In this document: positions 32,075 through 43,033 of the stretch, in pieces
Layout of the letters: the number at the start of each line of letters is the position of its first letter
Position numbering within the stretch: position 1 is the first letter of the stretch
Translations under genes and position numbers: made by a program
Assembly (NCBI RefSeq): GCF_007625205.1
Contig: NZ_VMNI01000020.1
Span: 124,001 to 188,000, forward strand
Direction of reading: 5' to 3'
DNA: 64,000 nt
Source: Denitromonas ohlonensis
GTDB taxonomy: Bacteria > Pseudomonadota > Gammaproteobacteria > Burkholderiales > Rhodocyclaceae
Notes under the pieces: generated by a model
What the model was told of the DNA's origin: nothing
The model's database searches: none
What the model saw: the letters and a program-made list of their open reading frames with translations, nothing else

Positions 32075-32908
32075 TCAGGCGTCGTGCCAGCTCACCCAGC
32101 CGGCTTGCCAGGACACCAGCACCACGATACCAAACACGATGCGATACCAGGCGAAGGGGGCGAAGCTGTTGTTCGACACGTAGTGGATGAAGGCCTTGAC
32201 CGCGACCATGGCGGCCAGGAAGGAGGCCACAAAGCCAATGGCAAAGACCAGGTAGCCGTCGCTGTTCATGCCGCTGAGCAACGCCCAGTTTTTATAGACG
32301 TCGTACACCGTCGCGGCGAGCATGGTGGGGATGGCGAGGAAGAAAGAGAATTCGGTGGCGGCCTTGCGCGACAGGCCGAGCATCAGCCCGCCCATGATGG
32401 TGGCGCCGGAGCGTGAGACGCCCGGGAACATCGCGAGCGACTGGGCAAAGCCGACCTTGAGTGCGTCTTTCCAGCTCATGTCTTCGACGGTGTTCAGGCG
32501 CGGGTGGTAGGCGCGGCGCTCGATATACAGAATCAGCAGACCGCCGGCGATCAGTGCGCCGGCCACGGTGAGCGGGTTGAACAGATAGCCCTTGATGATC
32601 TTGTAGAACATCAGGCCGAGCACGGCGGCCGGCAGGAAGGCGACGATCAGGTGACCGGTGAAGCGCCGGGCGAGCGGATCGGTGCGCAGGCCACCAAGCA
32701 CCGTGGTAATACGCTGGCGATAATCCCAGCACACGGCGAGAATGGCGGCGAGCTGGATCACGATCTTAAAGACCTTGCTCTGGTCGTCCGTATAGTCGAG
32801 GAGGTCCCCGAAAATGATCAGGTGGCCGGTGGACGACACGGGCAGGAATTCGGTCAGACCCTCGATGACACCGAGGATGGCCGCTTTGAACAGCAGTGGG
32901 AGATCCAT
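32075..32908 (-). CDS. uppP: Undecaprenyl-diphosphate phosphatase
   Basis: A 277-residue polytopic inner-membrane enzyme (BacA/UppP) recycling undecaprenyl pyrophosphate for cell-wall synthesis; overproduction confers bacitracin resistance in other bacteria. Signatures are [19 protein letters not shown] near the N-terminus and the second phosphatase motif [21 protein letters not shown]. The start at 32908 gives the standard family length; longer readings extend into unrelated upstream DNA. Confidence 0.95.
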   Translation of the reverse strand: MDLPLLFKAAILGVIEGLTEFLPVSSTGHLIIFGDLLDYTDDQSKVFKIVIQLAAILAVCWDYRQRITTVLGGLRTDPLARRFTGHLIVAFLPAAVLGLMFYKIIKGYLFNPLTVAGALIAGGLLILYIERRAYHPRLNTVEDMSWKDALKVGFAQSLAMFPGVSRSGATIMGGLMLGLSRKAATEFSFFLAIPTMLAATVYDVYKNWALLSGMNSDGYLVFAIGFVASFLAAMVAVKAFIHYVSNNSFAPFAWYRIVFGIVVLVSWQAGWVSWHDA

Positions 32909-32935
32909 TCTGATTACAGTTTGCGCAAAGGCGCG

Positions 32936-32941
32936 ATTATA
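32936..32941 (-). promoter_or_regulatory. -10 box of the uppP operon promoter
   Basis: TATAAT on the minus strand, 27 bases before the uppP start. No good -35 box is seen 17 bases upstream. The remaining part of the 235-base gap to the divergent sensor kinase (32942-33143) shows no gene. Confidence 0.4.
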
Positions 32942-33143
32942 GCCGGCCGAGGTGATTGGCATGTGACGCGTCGTATCGCGGCGGCGCCGGGGCGATTTTT
33001 GGTGGCTGGTGCGGACGCTGAGGTCAGGATGATCTATCCTTGACGGATTCCTGTCGGGCAAAAGAGAGGGGCTGGATGGGCAGAAAGCTTGAAAACCACA
33101 GGTCGGGCCGGGCGGCGGCGGTGAGCTGCGCTTTGATCGCCGC

Positions 33144-36100
33144 ATGCCGGTGAGTGCGCCGTCAGACACGCCGCGCATTGCGTCGGTGCCGGGGGCATCG
33201 CGCTGGGCGCTGCTGACTGTGGTGGTCGGTGCGCTGATCAGCCTTGCCTTCAGCGCGCAACTGAGCCTCGCTGAGTGGCGCAACGTCACGCAGGCTGAAA
33301 CCGAGGCGGTGGATGCCCAGGCGGCGTTGCTGCGCGAGCGTCTGGCGCATGTGTCAGGTGATCTGCATGTGATCGGCCACTTGGTGGCGACAGACCCGGA
33401 GGCGGCGGCCGGGTTGTTTGGCGAGATCGCGCGGGGTGCGCTGGCGCATTCGCCGGTGTATCACCAACTCGTATGGGCCATGGCCGATGGCCCCGATCCG
33501 GCCATGGCCGCGTATCCGGTGTCGCTGTCCATCGGGCGCGGTCTGGCCGCGCTGAAAATCGGCAGCGATCTGCGTGCAGACCCGGCCGCGTCGGCATTGT
33601 TGCCGCGTGCGCTGGCCCAGCCCGGTCTGGTCGGTGGCGGATTGATCGCGGCCGGCCCTGATTCGCCATCGGTTGTGCCGGTCGCAATGGTCGTACGCGA
33701 CCGGGATGCGGCCAAAGGGACGGTCGGCATCTTGCTGGCGAACCTGCTGCCGGAACAGCTGATGGTGATGCCTTCGTCGGTGGGGCAGGGCGCCGATCTG
33801 AATTTCGTTTTGCGCGATGTGAGTGGCGGCGCGTCCACCGAGCTTGGCGGGTATGGGGCGTCAGTGTCGGACGAGGTGCCCGCCACCGCGTTTCGCGAGT
33901 TGGTGTTAGCCGAACGAACATGGCGGATCGAGAGCCGGCGTACGGAGGCCTTTGTCAGCCGTCACGTCAGCCCTGCGCCCTGGTTGATCCTTGTGGCGGG
34001 GCTGGTCGCCACACTGGCGCTGGCCGCGTTGGTGCGCGTGTTCCTGCGTCGCCACGCCGATATTTCGCGACTGGTCGAGGCACGGACCCAGGCGCTGGCC
34101 GAGACGGAAGCCCGCTTTACTTCGGCCTTCGAACAGGTTGCGGTGGGCATGTCGCATATCGGCCTGGATGGCCAGTGGCTGATGGTCAACGATACCTTGT
34201 GCAAGCTGGTCGGCTATTCGCGCGACGAACTCCTCGAAAAAGGGTTTGCTGGCATAACAGAATCGGACGATCTGGCGCGGGATCTTGAGGCCAAAGCCAA
34301 AATGGAGCGCGGCGAGATCGAGGTGTACACCACCGACAAACGCTATCGCCATCGCGATGGACATCTGGTGTGGGTGCGGGTGGTAGTGTCGCCGGTGTTC
34401 GACGGCGCGGCGCGTCCCAAGTACTACGTGTCGGTGATCGAAGACATCAGCGATCGCAAGCGTGCCGAGGCCGAGGCACGTCAGGCCGAGGCGGCCAAAT
34501 CGCGCTGGCTGTTCGCGCTGGAGGCGGCGGGTCACGGCTTGTGGGAGTGGAACGCGCCGAGCGGTGAAGTCAGTGTGTCGGAGCAGGCCAAGGCGTTGGG
34601 CGGCTATGCGCACTGGGAGCTTGAAAATACCGTTGCGCAATGGCTGTGGCTGATCCATCCGGACGATCTCGATCAGGTGCGCGCCTCCTTGATCGCGCAC
34701 CTCAAGGGGGAGACTGGGGTGTGGCGGAGCGAGCACCGAGTGCGTTGCAAGGATGGCAGCTATCGCTGGATTCTTAATTGCGGCGGGGTGGTCGAGCGTG
34801 ACGAGACGGGCCGCGCCGTGCGGGTGGTGGGTACCAACACCGATATCACCGAACAAAAGGAGATGGCCGCGCTGGCGCGCGAAGCCCAGCTGCGCTGGCA
34901 GTACGCCATCGAGAGCGCCGATCACGGGGTGTGGGACTGGGACGCCACAAGCAATCGGGTGTTCTTCTCTGCCCAGTGGAAGGCGATGCTCGGTTACACC
35001 GAGGCCGAGGTTGGCGACACGCTCGGCGAGTGGGAGAGCCGCGTGCATCCGGACGACCTGCCGGACACCCAGGCCACTCTCCGGCGGCATCTGGATGGCA
35101 AGACGGCGAGCTATACCAACGAACACCGGATGCGTCACAAGGATGGCAGCTGGCGGTGGATTCTTGATCGTGGCCGGGTGGTGGAGCGCAATGCCGCAGG
35201 CGAAGCGCTGCGGGTGATGGGCACGCACACCGATATCACTGATCGCAAGGAGGCAGAGGCGGCGCTGCGGGCCAGCGAGCGCCAGCTGCGTACCCTGATC
35301 GAGGCCATGCCCGATCCGGCCTTCTTCAAGGATGGTCAGAATCGCTGGCGGGTGATCAACAGCGTTGCCATGCGGCTGTTCGGGCTGACGCGTCAGTCCG
35401 AATGGTATGGCTACTCCGATCCCGAGCTGGCGGAGCGCTTTCCCGATCGCGCGGTACAGTTCATCCATTGCGCCGAGAGTGATGAGCGCGCCTGGAGCCT
35501 GGGTCGCCTGTATAGCGCTCGTGAGGAGATTCCGCTCCCCGGTGGCGAAATCGGCTTCTTCGATGTCTCCAAAGTGCCCTTGTTCGATGCCACAGGCAAA
35601 CGCGAGGCCATGGTGGTGATTGGTCGCGACATGACGCGCTACGAGATCGCCGCACAGCGCTTGCGCGCGCGTGACGCCTTGCTGGGCGGCGTGTTCGATG
35701 CCGTGCGCGACGGCTTGCTGGTGTTTAACGAGCGCGGCATGGTGGTGGAGTCGAACGCCACGGCAGCGCAGATGCTGGGTCGGCCGGCCGAGACCATGTC
35801 GCAGGCGGATCTGGTGAGCCTGTCGGGCAGCGCGGGGCGTCGCTGGGGCCCGCGCCTGGCGGCCCGGATGCGCCATCGGCGACCGGTGAGCCTGCAAGGC
35901 CGTCTGGCGCCGGCGGCACAGGCCGAGGTCGACGTTGAGCTGACGGGCGTGCCCATGCACACCGGTGAGGAGCAGCGGTATCTCGTGGTGATTCGCGACG
36001 TGACCGCACGCCGTCAGCTGGCGCTCGAGCAGGCGCGGCGCACCGAAGAGCTCGAGGCGCTGGTGGGGCAGCGGACGGTCGATCTGGTGGCTGCCAAGGA

Positions 36101-37637
36101 GAACGCCGAGCGTGCCAATCAGGCCAAGAGCGCCTTTTTGGCCAACATGAGTCATGAAATCCGCACGCCGATGAATGCGATCATTGGCTTGTCGGGGCAG
36201 TGCCTCAAAACCGGGCTCGATGCCCGCCAGCGCGATTACATCGTCAAGGTCAATGAGTCCGCGCAGTCCTTGCTCGGCATCCTGAACGACATCCTCGATC
36301 TGTCAAAGGTCGAAGCCCAGCGGCTGGAGCTGGAGGTGGCGCCCTTTGCGGTGCGCGAAGTCGTCGAGAGCGTTGCCGCCATGGTGTCTTACCGGGCCAT
36401 TCAGAAAGGGTTGAACTGGGTGGTGTCGGTGGGTGACGATGTGCCGGTGACGGTCATCGGCGACGCGCTGCGCTTGCGCCAGATCCTGACCAATCTGGCC
36501 GGAAATGCGGTCAAGTTCACCGAGCGCGGTCGCGTTGATCTGGTCGTAGAACGGCTGAACACGCTGGCCGGACGCGTCCGATTGCGCTTTAGTGTGATCG
36601 ACACCGGCATCGGGATCGCCGATGAGGCGATGGCGCAGCTGTTCAGCCCGTTCTGGCAGGCGGACACCAGTACCTCACGCCGATACGGCGGGTCGGGCCT
36701 GGGACTGGCCATTTCTCGCCATCTCGCCGAGGCCATGGGCGGTGTCATTTCGGCGCACAGTGCGCCCGGCCAGGGCAGTCGCTTTGTCTTCGAGGCGGAG
36801 TTCGATATTGCGGATGCCGGCGAGCGCGTGGCGGCCGCGCCTGCGGTACTGGACGCCACGTCACTGGTCGGCATGCATGTGCTGGTGGTGGAAGACAATC
36901 CGCTCAACCAGCAACTGGCGCGCGAGCTGCTCGAAGAGGTGGGCGTCAAGGTCAGCGTGGCGGAGGATGGCGAACTGGCCCTGGCGCAAATCGAAGCCAA
37001 CGCGTTCGACGCGGTGCTGATGGACATCCAGATGCCGCGCATGGACGGTCACGCGGCCACCCGGCAACTGCGGGCCACGCCGCGCCACAGCGGCTTGCCG
37101 GTGATTGCCATGACGGCCCATGCGCTGGCCGAGGAGCGCGACCGTTGCGTGGCCGCGGGGATGGATGACTTCCTGACCAAGCCGGTCGAGCCGAGTGCTT
37201 TGTACGCCGTGCTTGCCCGCTATCGCAACGGCCGGACGCCAGGCTCGGCAACGCCGCCAGCATCCGGGATGCCGGCGGTCGATGTGCCATCGGGTGCGGT
37301 GATTCAACCTGAGGTCGGCTTGCGCTACGCCGGCGGCAAGGAGGCCTTGAGGTTGCGCCTGCTCGGTCGTTTTCGCGACACCCAACACGACCTGATGCTT
37401 CGATTCGACCGCGCACAGCGCAGCGGGGCGCGCCAGGAGGCGTATCGACTGGCGCATACCTTGAAGAGCTCGTCGGCGACCATTGGCGCGATGGCCTTGT
37501 CGGAGGTGGCGCGCGCGCTCGAGGAGGCCTACCACCAGGAGGATCCCGGCGGGATCAGTGCCGGCCTGGAGCGGGTTCGCGCGCGTTTTGACGAGGTGAT
37601 GGCGGCGATCGACGAGCAGCTTGGCCCCAGCGTCTGA
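33144..37637 (+). CDS. Large hybrid sensor histidine kinase with five PAS domains, REC and HPt
   Basis: A 1,497-residue inner-membrane hybrid kinase. TM1 is at about residues 15-40 and TM2 at about 276-300, enclosing a roughly 235-residue periplasmic sensor domain. Then come five PAS domains (starting about 325, 450, 575, 700 and 850; the second and third are close duplicates), HisKA with MSHEIRTP (His about 1004), HATPase ([30 protein letters not shown]), a receiver (VVEDN; phosphoacceptor in [11 protein letters not shown], about 1293) and a C-terminal HPt ([12 protein letters not shown], His about 1438). A complete His-Asp-His relay is present, but no output regulator is adjacent. Signal unknown. 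Confidence 0.92.
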   Translation: MPVSAPSDTPRIASVPGASRWALLTVVVGALISLAFSAQLSLAEWRNVTQAETEAVDAQAALLRERLAHVSGDLHVIGHLVATDPEAAAGLFGEIARGALAHSPVYHQLVWAMADGPDPAMAAYPVSLSIGRGLAALKIGSDLRADPAASALLPRALAQPGLVGGGLIAAGPDSPSVVPVAMVVRDRDAAKGTVGILLANLLPEQLMVMPSSVGQGADLNFVLRDVSGGASTELGGYGASVSDEVPATAFRELVLAERTWRIESRRTEAFVSRHVSPAPWLILVAGLVATLALAALVRVFLRRHADISRLVEARTQALAETEARFTSAFEQVAVGMSHIGLDGQWLMVNDTLCKLVGYSRDELLEKGFAGITESDDLARDLEAKAKMERGEIEVYTTDKRYRHRDGHLVWVRVVVSPVFDGAARPKYYVSVIEDISDRKRAEAEARQAEAAKSRWLFALEAAGHGLWEWNAPSGEVSVSEQAKALGGYAHWELENTVAQWLWLIHPDDLDQVRASLIAHLKGETGVWRSEHRVRCKDGSYRWILNCGGVVERDETGRAVRVVGTNTDITEQKEMAALAREAQLRWQYAIESADHGVWDWDATSNRVFFSAQWKAMLGYTEAEVGDTLGEWESRVHPDDLPDTQATLRRHLDGKTASYTNEHRMRHKDGSWRWILDRGRVVERNAAGEALRVMGTHTDITDRKEAEAALRASERQLRTLIEAMPDPAFFKDGQNRWRVINSVAMRLFGLTRQSEWYGYSDPELAERFPDRAVQFIHCAESDERAWSLGRLYSAREEIPLPGGEIGFFDVSKVPLFDATGKREAMVVIGRDMTRYEIAAQRLRARDALLGGVFDAVRDGLLVFNERGMVVESNATAAQMLGRPAETMSQADLVSLSGSAGRRWGPRLAARMRHRRPVSLQGRLAPAAQAEVDVELTGVPMHTGEEQRYLVVIRDVTARRQLALEQARRTEELEALVGQRTVDLVAAKENAERANQAKSAFLANMSHEIRTPMNAIIGLSGQCLKTGLDARQRDYIVKVNESAQSLLGILNDILDLSKVEAQRLELEVAPFAVREVVESVAAMVSYRAIQKGLNWVVSVGDDVPVTVIGDALRLRQILTNLAGNAVKFTERGRVDLVVERLNTLAGRVRLRFSVIDTGIGIADEAMAQLFSPFWQADTSTSRRYGGSGLGLAISRHLAEAMGGVISAHSAPGQGSRFVFEAEFDIADAGERVAAAPAVLDATSLVGMHVLVVEDNPLNQQLARELLEEVGVKVSVAEDGELALAQIEANAFDAVLMDIQMPRMDGHAATRQLRATPRHSGLPVIAMTAHALAEERDRCVAAGMDDFLTKPVEPSALYAVLARYRNGRTPGSATPPASGMPAVDVPSGAVIQPEVGLRYAGGKEALRLRLLGRFRDTQHDLMLRFDRAQRSGARQEAYRLAHTLKSSSATIGAMALSEVARALEEAYHQEDPGGISAGLERVRARFDEVMAAIDEQLGPSV

Positions 37638-37646
37638 GGGCCGGCG

Positions 37647-38348
37647 TCAAGCGGCGCCTGGGTGGCAGACCCACTCAATCAGCTGCCATTGCGTCGTATC
37701 CAGATGCCACAGGGCGTAGTCGGCCTCGCGGCGCCAGCCCAGCGTGCCGTGATCGACCACCTCGCAGCCGATGCCCGCCCAAAGCTGGCGGGCGACGGCG
37801 CTGCTGTCGGTGCTTGCGTCGATGGGAGACGCCGGCAGGCGGCGCGGCGCCTGCGGTGCCGAGAAAACGTCGTGCCAGCTGGCCCAGTGGTGTTGCGTGA
37901 GCGCATCTTGCTGGGCGAGGCGCCAGGGCGGCGCGGTGTCGGTGTCCAGCCGCTGGCCGATCACATTGCAAAACAGAATGGCCGCGTCGGGCCACTGACG
38001 CGCCAAGGCCGCCGGTCCGTCGGGTAGCGAAAACACATCCAGCCACGCGAATTGCAGCGGCACGCCGCGAAAGCGTCGGCGCAGCAAGGCGCGGGCCAGG
38101 CGATCGGGCTCAAGGACGGTGATTTTTGTGAAGCGCGACAGAAAGCGCTCGGTCAAGGCGTAGCCGGCCGACGGGCCGACCAGCACCAGTTCGCGGGTGG
38201 GCGGGTGCCAAGCGTCCAGCCAGTCACCGATCTGGAGCAGGAAGGGCGCCCAGAGGCGATGGCGCAGGCGCCAGGCGCGCCAGTGGTAGCCCAGGCCGCC
38301 GCTGGCGTCGGTCCAGTGCGATTTCAGGCGCGGGGCGGGGGTGGCCAC
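37647..38348 (-). CDS. Conserved protein of unknown function, possibly methyltransferase-fold
   Basis: A 233-residue protein starting with GTG and containing no other methionine. It is rich in Trp, Arg and Leu. The LVLVGPSAGYALTERFL stretch followed by KITVLEPDRLA resembles a SAM-binding motif I and acidic post-I strand, so a methyltransferase-like Rossmann fold is possible but not secure. It is the last gene of a leftward pair with a DUF2478 gene seven bases upstream, suggesting a shared function. It converges with the large sensor kinase, leaving nine bases between stops. Confidence 0.65.
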   Translation of the reverse strand: MATPAPRLKSHWTDASGGLGYHWRAWRLRHRLWAPFLLQIGDWLDAWHPPTRELVLVGPSAGYALTERFLSRFTKITVLEPDRLARALLRRRFRGVPLQFAWLDVFSLPDGPAALARQWPDAAILFCNVIGQRLDTDTAPPWRLAQQDALTQHHWASWHDVFSAPQAPRRLPASPIDASTDSSAVARQLWAGIGCEVVDHGTLGWRREADYALWHLDTTQWQLIEWVCHPGAA

Positions 38349-38355
38349 CCGGGGC

Positions 38356-38868
38356 TCAGTCTGGCGTATTGAAGGCGTCCCACCAGGCCAGCGCGGCTTC
38401 GGCCGAGCAGCTCAGGCGGTCGTAGTCGCCGCCGGTGAACTCGGTCCAGGCATCGAGAAAGCGCTCACCCACGGCGGTGATCAGTGGCACGCCGGCCATC
38501 ACCGAGGCGGCCATTTCGTCGCGCAGGCCATCGCCCAGCGCTTCCTGCGAGCCGAACTTGTTGAACACCGCCAATTCCGCGCCGTTGGCAATCGCGGCTT
38601 GCACCGTGATGGCGGCTTCGGCCATGGCGGCCGGGTCCAGCCGGCAGGAGGTCGAACCGCTGCCCAAATACTGCGACATCGGCATCCGCCGCCCCGAAGG
38701 CAGGAGTTCGAGTTCCATGGTGCAGGTGGCGCGTGGGCCGGTGTCGTGCTGGATGGCGCCGGCCAGCGACACGCCGCGCGCCTGGAGTGCACGGACGAAC
38801 TGTGTCAGCACCGGGGTGGGGTCGGACTCGGGCGGATAGAAGATGGCAGCGATCGGCTGGGCACTCAT
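38356..38868 (-). CDS. DUF2478 domain protein (molybdenum/nucleotide-binding-like)
   Basis: A 170-residue cytosolic protein of the DUF2478 family, often found near molybdate transport or molybdopterin genes and resembling P-loop-like NTP-binding folds. Recognisable family blocks are IAAIFYPPESDPTPVLTQFV at the N-terminus, the Cys-containing SGSTSCRLDP and NKFGSQEALGDGLRDEMAAS. The ATG at 38868 was chosen over an upstream one at 38901. No molybdenum genes lie nearby, so its role here is unclear. Confidence 0.8.
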   Translation of the reverse strand: MSAQPIAAIFYPPESDPTPVLTQFVRALQARGVSLAGAIQHDTGPRATCTMELELLPSGRRMPMSQYLGSGSTSCRLDPAAMAEAAITVQAAIANGAELAVFNKFGSQEALGDGLRDEMAASVMAGVPLITAVGERFLDAWTEFTGGDYDRLSCSAEAALAWWDAFNTPD

Positions 38869-38954
38869 GGACGGGCATCCGGCGGCATCAATGGCGGGCA
38901 TTGTCGCATGAACTCGTACGGTGGTTATTGGCGCCGGTCAATCGGCTTGGTGCA

Positions 38955-38987
38955 CAAAAAACGCCTGCGGTGCTCGGCAGGCGTTTT
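38955..38987 (-). terminator. Intrinsic terminator after folE2 (bidirectional form)
   Basis: An 11-bp perfect stem (AAAACGCCTGC at 38958-38968 with its complement at 38977-38987, eight-base loop) carries A- and T-runs on both arms. Read leftward from folE2 (stop at 39009) it is a GC-rich hairpin followed by six U residues, a classic intrinsic terminator. Confidence 0.8.
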
Positions 38988-39008
38988 GGGGTGTGCGGCG
39001 TGCGGGGG

Positions 39009-39806
39009 CTACTTCTGGCGTTCGATCAGCGCGTAGGCCGAGTGATTGTGGATGGACTCGAAGTTTTCCGATTCGACCACATAGGCGCCTATGCGTGACT
39101 CGCGGTCGAGCACGCCGGCCACGTCGCGCACCATGTCTTCGACGAACTTTGGGTTGTCGTAGGCGCGCTCGGTGACGTATTTCTCGTCCGGCCGCTTGAG
39201 CAGGCCGTAGAGCTCGCAGGAGGCCTGGGCTTCGACCTGTTCGACGATCTCCTCGATCCACACATGCTCACGCAGGTTGGCCGTGACGGTGACATGCGAG
39301 CGCTGGTTATGCGCGCCGTAGTCGGAGATTTTTTTGGAGCAGGGGCACAGGCTGGTGACCGGCACCACGATCTTCATGCGGAAGCTGTAGACGCCGCCTT
39401 CGGTGATTTCGCCAATGAAGGTGACGTCGTAGTCCATCAGGCTGTTGACGCCAGAGATCGGCGCGGCCTTGTTGATGAAGTAGGGGAAGGTCATCTCGAC
39501 ATGACCGGTCTCGGCTTCGAGGCGCTGCACCATCTCGCGCAGCATGGGCTCGAAGGATTCGACCGAGATCTCGCGCTCGCCGCCGTTGAGAATCTCGACG
39601 AAGCGCGACATGTGGGTGCCCTTGAAGTTGTGGGGCAGGCCGACATACATGTTGAACATGGCGATGGTGTGCTGCACGCCACCGCTGCGATCACTGACCG
39701 TGACCGGGTGGCGGATGGCCTTGATACCGACCTTGTCGATGGCGATCTGGCGGCTGTCCTGGCTGTTCTGGACGTCGGGAATGGCTTGGGAATCAATGGC
39801 GGACAT
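39009..39806 (-). CDS. folE2: GTP cyclohydrolase I, FolE2 type (IB)
   Basis: A 265-residue GTP cyclohydrolase IB giving dihydroneopterin triphosphate for folate. The family hallmark [21 protein letters not shown] (Cys near residue 155) and [20 protein letters not shown] are present. Unlike FolE it does not depend strictly on zinc. The first ATG with sensible family spacing is at 39806; a TTG at 39854 is a weaker alternative. It is the last gene after dxs, 54 bases downstream, and ends at a strong terminator. Confidence 0.95.
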   Translation of the reverse strand: MSAIDSQAIPDVQNSQDSRQIAIDKVGIKAIRHPVTVSDRSGGVQHTIAMFNMYVGLPHNFKGTHMSRFVEILNGGEREISVESFEPMLREMVQRLEAETGHVEMTFPYFINKAAPISGVNSLMDYDVTFIGEITEGGVYSFRMKIVVPVTSLCPCSKKISDYGAHNQRSHVTVTANLREHVWIEEIVEQVEAQASCELYGLLKRPDEKYVTERAYDNPKFVEDMVRDVAGVLDRESRIGAYVVESENFESIHNHSAYALIERQK

Positions 39807-39860
39807 CGGGGTCTCGATCATGCTGGCAGGCGGGAAGCCTACGGTTTCCGACAAAAATAC

Positions 39861-41741
39861 TCAACTATTGGCGGGATAGCGTGCGTGTATGGCCTTGAGG
39901 ATGCCCTCGACATCGAGGCCGACCTCCTTGAGCAGCTGGCCTTGCTCGCCGTGATCGATGAAACGATCCGGCAGACCGAGGCGCAGCGTGCGCACCGGCG
40001 AGGGCGCTGTTTCGAGCACCCGGCTGACTTCGCTGCCCGCGCCGCCGATGATGGCGTTTTCTTCGAGCGTCACGATCAGCGCGTGGGTTTGGGCCAGTTC
40101 GAGAATCAGCGCCTCGTCGAGTGGTTTGACGAAGCGCATGTTCACCACCGTGGCGTCGAGCGCTTCACCTGCTTCCAGCGCCGGCTTGAGCATGGCGCCG
40201 AAAGCCAGCAGGGCGATCTTCTTGCCGCTGCGGCGCAGCTCGGCCTTGCCGATGGGGTAGGCCGTCATGGCTTTCTCGGGCGTGACGCCCATGCCGCTGC
40301 CGCGCGGGTAGCGCACGGCAGCGGGGCCATCGTGACAGTGCGCGGTGTACAGCATCTGCCGGCATTCGTTTTCGTCGGCCGGCGCCATGACCACCAGATT
40401 CGGAATACAGGTGAGGTAGGACAGGTCGTAGGCGCCGTGGTGGGTGGCGCCGTCGGCGCCGACCAGGCCGGCACGGTCGATGGCGAAGACCACGGGCAGG
40501 TTCTGCAGGGCCACGTCGTGAATGAACTGGTCGTAGCCGCGCTGCAGGAAGGTCGAGTAGATGGCGACCACCGGCTTGAGTCCGTCGGCGGCCATGCCGG
40601 CGGCGAAGGTGACCGCGTGCTGCTCGGCGATGCCCACATCGTAGTAGCGCTTGGGGTATTTCTCGGCAAAGCGCACCAGGCCCGAGCCTTCGCGCATGGC
40701 GGGCGTCACGCCAACCACGCGCTCATCGGCCTCGGCCATGTCGCACAGCCAGTCGCTGAACACCTGGGTGTAGCTGATCTTGCTGCTCGGCTTGCCGGAT
40801 GACTTGATGCCCTCGGTGTGGTCGAAGGTCGACACGCCGTGGTAGAGAATCGGGTCGGCCTCGGCCAGTTTGTAGCCCTGGCCCTTGCGGGTGACCACAT
40901 GCAGAAAGTGCGGCCCGTCGAGTTTGCGCAGGTTGTGCAGCGTGGGCAGCAGGGCGTCGAGGTCGTGACCGTCGATAGGGCCGACATAGTTGAAGCCGAA
41001 TTCTTCGAACAAGGTGCCCGGCGTGACCAGACCTTTGACGTGCTCTTCGACACGGCGGGCGAAGTCGAGCATCGGCGGCGCCACGCCCAGCACCTTGCCC
41101 CCTGCGCGGCGGGCGGCACTGACGGTGCGGCCGGTCATCAGGCGAGCCAGGATCTGGGTGAGCGCGCCAACCGGTGGCGAGATCGACATCTCGTTGTCGT
41201 TGAGGATCACCAGCAAATTGGTGTCGCGCATGTCGCCGGCGTTGTTGAGCGCCTCAAAGGCCATGCCAGCCGACATCGCGCCGTCGCCGATCACGGCAAT
41301 GGCGCGGCGGTCCGAGCGCTGGTCGCGCGCGGCGACGGCCATGCCGAGCGCGGCTGAAATCGAGGTGGACGAATGCGCCGTGCCAAAGGTGTCGAATTCG
41401 CTTTCATCGCGTCGCGGAAAGCCCGACATGCCTTGGTATTTGCGTAGCGTTGGCATGCGCCCGCGCCGACCGGTGAGGATCTTGTGACCGTAAGTCTGGT
41501 GGCCGACGTCCCACACGATGCGGTCTTCGGGCGTGTTGAAGATGTAGTGCAAGGCGATGGTCAGCTCGACCGTGCCCAGGTTGGACGACAGGTGGCCGCC
41601 GGTGCGCGAGACCGATTCGATCAGAAACTGGCGCAACTCCTTGGCCAGCGCCGGCAGCTGCTTGCGTTCGAGCGCGCGCAGCTCGGTCGGGGAATCGATG
41701 GCGTTGAGCAGGGGATACATGGCGGGCATTGGATCGTTCAT
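39861..41741 (-). CDS. dxs: 1-deoxy-D-xylulose-5-phosphate synthase
   Basis: A 626-residue thiamine-diphosphate enzyme making DXP from pyruvate and glyceraldehyde 3-phosphate, the entry to the MEP isoprenoid pathway and a precursor for thiamine and pyridoxine. The ThDP motif [18 protein letters not shown], catalytic [13 protein letters not shown] and [18 protein letters not shown] (cofactor glutamate) are intact. It follows ispA by 14 bases. An internal ATG at 41720 is possible, but 41741 gives the usual length. Confidence 0.96.
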   Translation of the reverse strand: MNDPMPAMYPLLNAIDSPTELRALERKQLPALAKELRQFLIESVSRTGGHLSSNLGTVELTIALHYIFNTPEDRIVWDVGHQTYGHKILTGRRGRMPTLRKYQGMSGFPRRDESEFDTFGTAHSSTSISAALGMAVAARDQRSDRRAIAVIGDGAMSAGMAFEALNNAGDMRDTNLLVILNDNEMSISPPVGALTQILARLMTGRTVSAARRAGGKVLGVAPPMLDFARRVEEHVKGLVTPGTLFEEFGFNYVGPIDGHDLDALLPTLHNLRKLDGPHFLHVVTRKGQGYKLAEADPILYHGVSTFDHTEGIKSSGKPSSKISYTQVFSDWLCDMAEADERVVGVTPAMREGSGLVRFAEKYPKRYYDVGIAEQHAVTFAAGMAADGLKPVVAIYSTFLQRGYDQFIHDVALQNLPVVFAIDRAGLVGADGATHHGAYDLSYLTCIPNLVVMAPADENECRQMLYTAHCHDGPAAVRYPRGSGMGVTPEKAMTAYPIGKAELRRSGKKIALLAFGAMLKPALEAGEALDATVVNMRFVKPLDEALILELAQTHALIVTLEENAIIGGAGSEVSRVLETAPSPVRTLRLGLPDRFIDHGEQGQLLKEVGLDVEGILKAIHARYPANS

Positions 41742-41755
41742 TCGGGTCCCTGCGC

Positions 41756-42652
41756 TCAGAAGCGACGGTGGACGATGTAGCTGGCCAGCGCGCGGAGCAT
41801 GTCGGCGCGTGCGTCCAGCGGGCTGAGGGCGGCCAGGGCGTCGGCTTCGAGTTCGGCGGCAAAACGGCGCGCTTCTTCGAGGCCCAGCAGGGTGACATAG
41901 GTCGGTTTGTCGTTGCGGGCGTCCTTGCCCGCGGTCTTGCCCAATGTGGCGGTGTCGGCTTCGCAGTCGAGGATGTCATCGACCACCTGGAACAGCAGGC
42001 CGATGCGCTTGCTGAACTGGTCGAGGCGGGCGAGGGTGTCGGCGTCCTGCGTCGGGCCGCACAGCGCCCCCAGTTGGACCGAGGCACGGATCAGCGCGCC
42101 GGTCTTGTGCACATGCATGACTTCAAGCGCTTCGCGGCTGATGGCCTGCCCCACCGATTGCAGGTCAATCGCCTGGCCGCCGGCCATGCCGCGCGAGCCG
42201 GAAGCAATGCCCAGGTGCTCGACCATCTTCAGCTGGCGCGCGGCGTCCGGGAGCAGGCCCGGTTCGGCCAGCAGCTGAAAAGCCAGTGATTGCAGTGCGT
42301 CGCCGACCAGCAGCGCGGTGGCGTCGTCGTATTCGACGTGTACGGTCGGCTTGCCACGGCGCAGGCTGTCGTCGTCCATGCACGGCATGTCGTCGTGCAC
42401 CAGCGAGTAGGCGTGAATCAGTTCGACGGCACAGGCGGCGCGGTCGACCGTGTCCGGCGCGGCGGCGGTGACCAGGCCCGCGCCATGGGCGAGCAGCGGT
42501 CGCACCCGCTTGCCGCCGCCGAGCACCGCGTAGCGCATGGCTTCATGCAGGCGGTCGGGGGTGAGATCCAGCGGGGGCAGGGCGTTGGCAAGTGCGGTTT
42601 CGGTGCGCGACTGGATGCTGCGCATCCAGTCGGAGAAAATGGCGCCACTCAT
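41756..42652 (-). CDS. ispA: Farnesyl diphosphate synthase
   Basis: A 298-residue prenyltransferase condensing IPP with DMAPP and GPP. The first aspartate-rich motif DDMPCMDDD (about residues 91-99) has the bacterial DDxxxxD spacing of type II FPPS, and the second motif is DDILDCEAD near 227. GGKRVRPLL near residue 50 is the IPP-binding site. The start overlaps the xseB stop (ATGA), giving the common xseB-ispA-dxs order. Confidence 0.95.
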   Translation of the reverse strand: MSGAIFSDWMRSIQSRTETALANALPPLDLTPDRLHEAMRYAVLGGGKRVRPLLAHGAGLVTAAAPDTVDRAACAVELIHAYSLVHDDMPCMDDDSLRRGKPTVHVEYDDATALLVGDALQSLAFQLLAEPGLLPDAARQLKMVEHLGIASGSRGMAGGQAIDLQSVGQAISREALEVMHVHKTGALIRASVQLGALCGPTQDADTLARLDQFSKRIGLLFQVVDDILDCEADTATLGKTAGKDARNDKPTYVTLLGLEEARRFAAELEADALAALSPLDARADMLRALASYIVHRRF

Positions 42653-42897
42653 GATGGGTCGTCTGCCGGTGCGATCGTGTCGGCCGAGGTGTCGTCGGCG
42701 TTGGCTTCGAGGGTTTCGAGGCGGGCTTCGGCGCGGCTCAGCGTGTCCTGGCAGTAACGCAGCAGGCCGATGCCTTGCTGGTAGTGATCGAGCGCGTCTT
42801 CCAGCGGCAGATCGCGCGACTCCATCGCGGCCACGATCTCTTCGAGCTGGGTGATGGCGTTTTCAAAGCTTTTCGGGGATTTTGCCTGTTTGGCCAT
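42649..42897 (-). CDS. xseB: Exodeoxyribonuclease VII small subunit
   Basis: An 82-residue helical protein. The family core SFENAITQLEEIVAAMES followed by LPLEDALDHYQQGIGLLRYC is unmistakable. It binds XseA to make exonuclease VII; xseA is not in this window. ATG 42897 is preferred over a TTG at 42921. The acidic tail is typical. It heads the xseB-ispA-dxs-folE2 operon and is divergent from the Rieske oxygenase. Confidence 0.94.
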   Translation of the reverse strand: MAKQAKSPKSFENAITQLEEIVAAMESRDLPLEDALDHYQQGIGLLRYCQDTLSRAEARLETLEANADDTSADTIAPADDPS

Positions 42898-42971
42898 GAG
42901 TCGGCTGCGCGCGAGGGTCAAAGGCGGAAAAATACCCGAAGGGGGGCCCTGCGGTCAAACCAGCCTTCGAC

Positions 42972-42977
42972 TATAAT
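42972..42977 (+). promoter_or_regulatory. -10 box before the Rieske oxygenase
   Basis: A perfect TATAAT sits in an AT-rich stretch 57 bases before the gene start. No strong -35 box is seen 16-18 bases upstream. The 136-base gap to divergent xseB otherwise holds nothing recognisable. Confidence 0.45.
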
Positions 42978-43033
42978 TTTATGTTACTCATTGTTTTATT
43001 GGACCTTTTGCGCGTTTTCGAGGGAGTTCGCGG

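Noticed and set aside
33906-36155. A 749-codon open frame on the minus strand opposite the sensor kinase
   Set aside because: High GC removes stop codons in the opposite frame; it has no recognisable family, no ribosome-binding site, and the plus strand encodes clear PAS/kinase domains.
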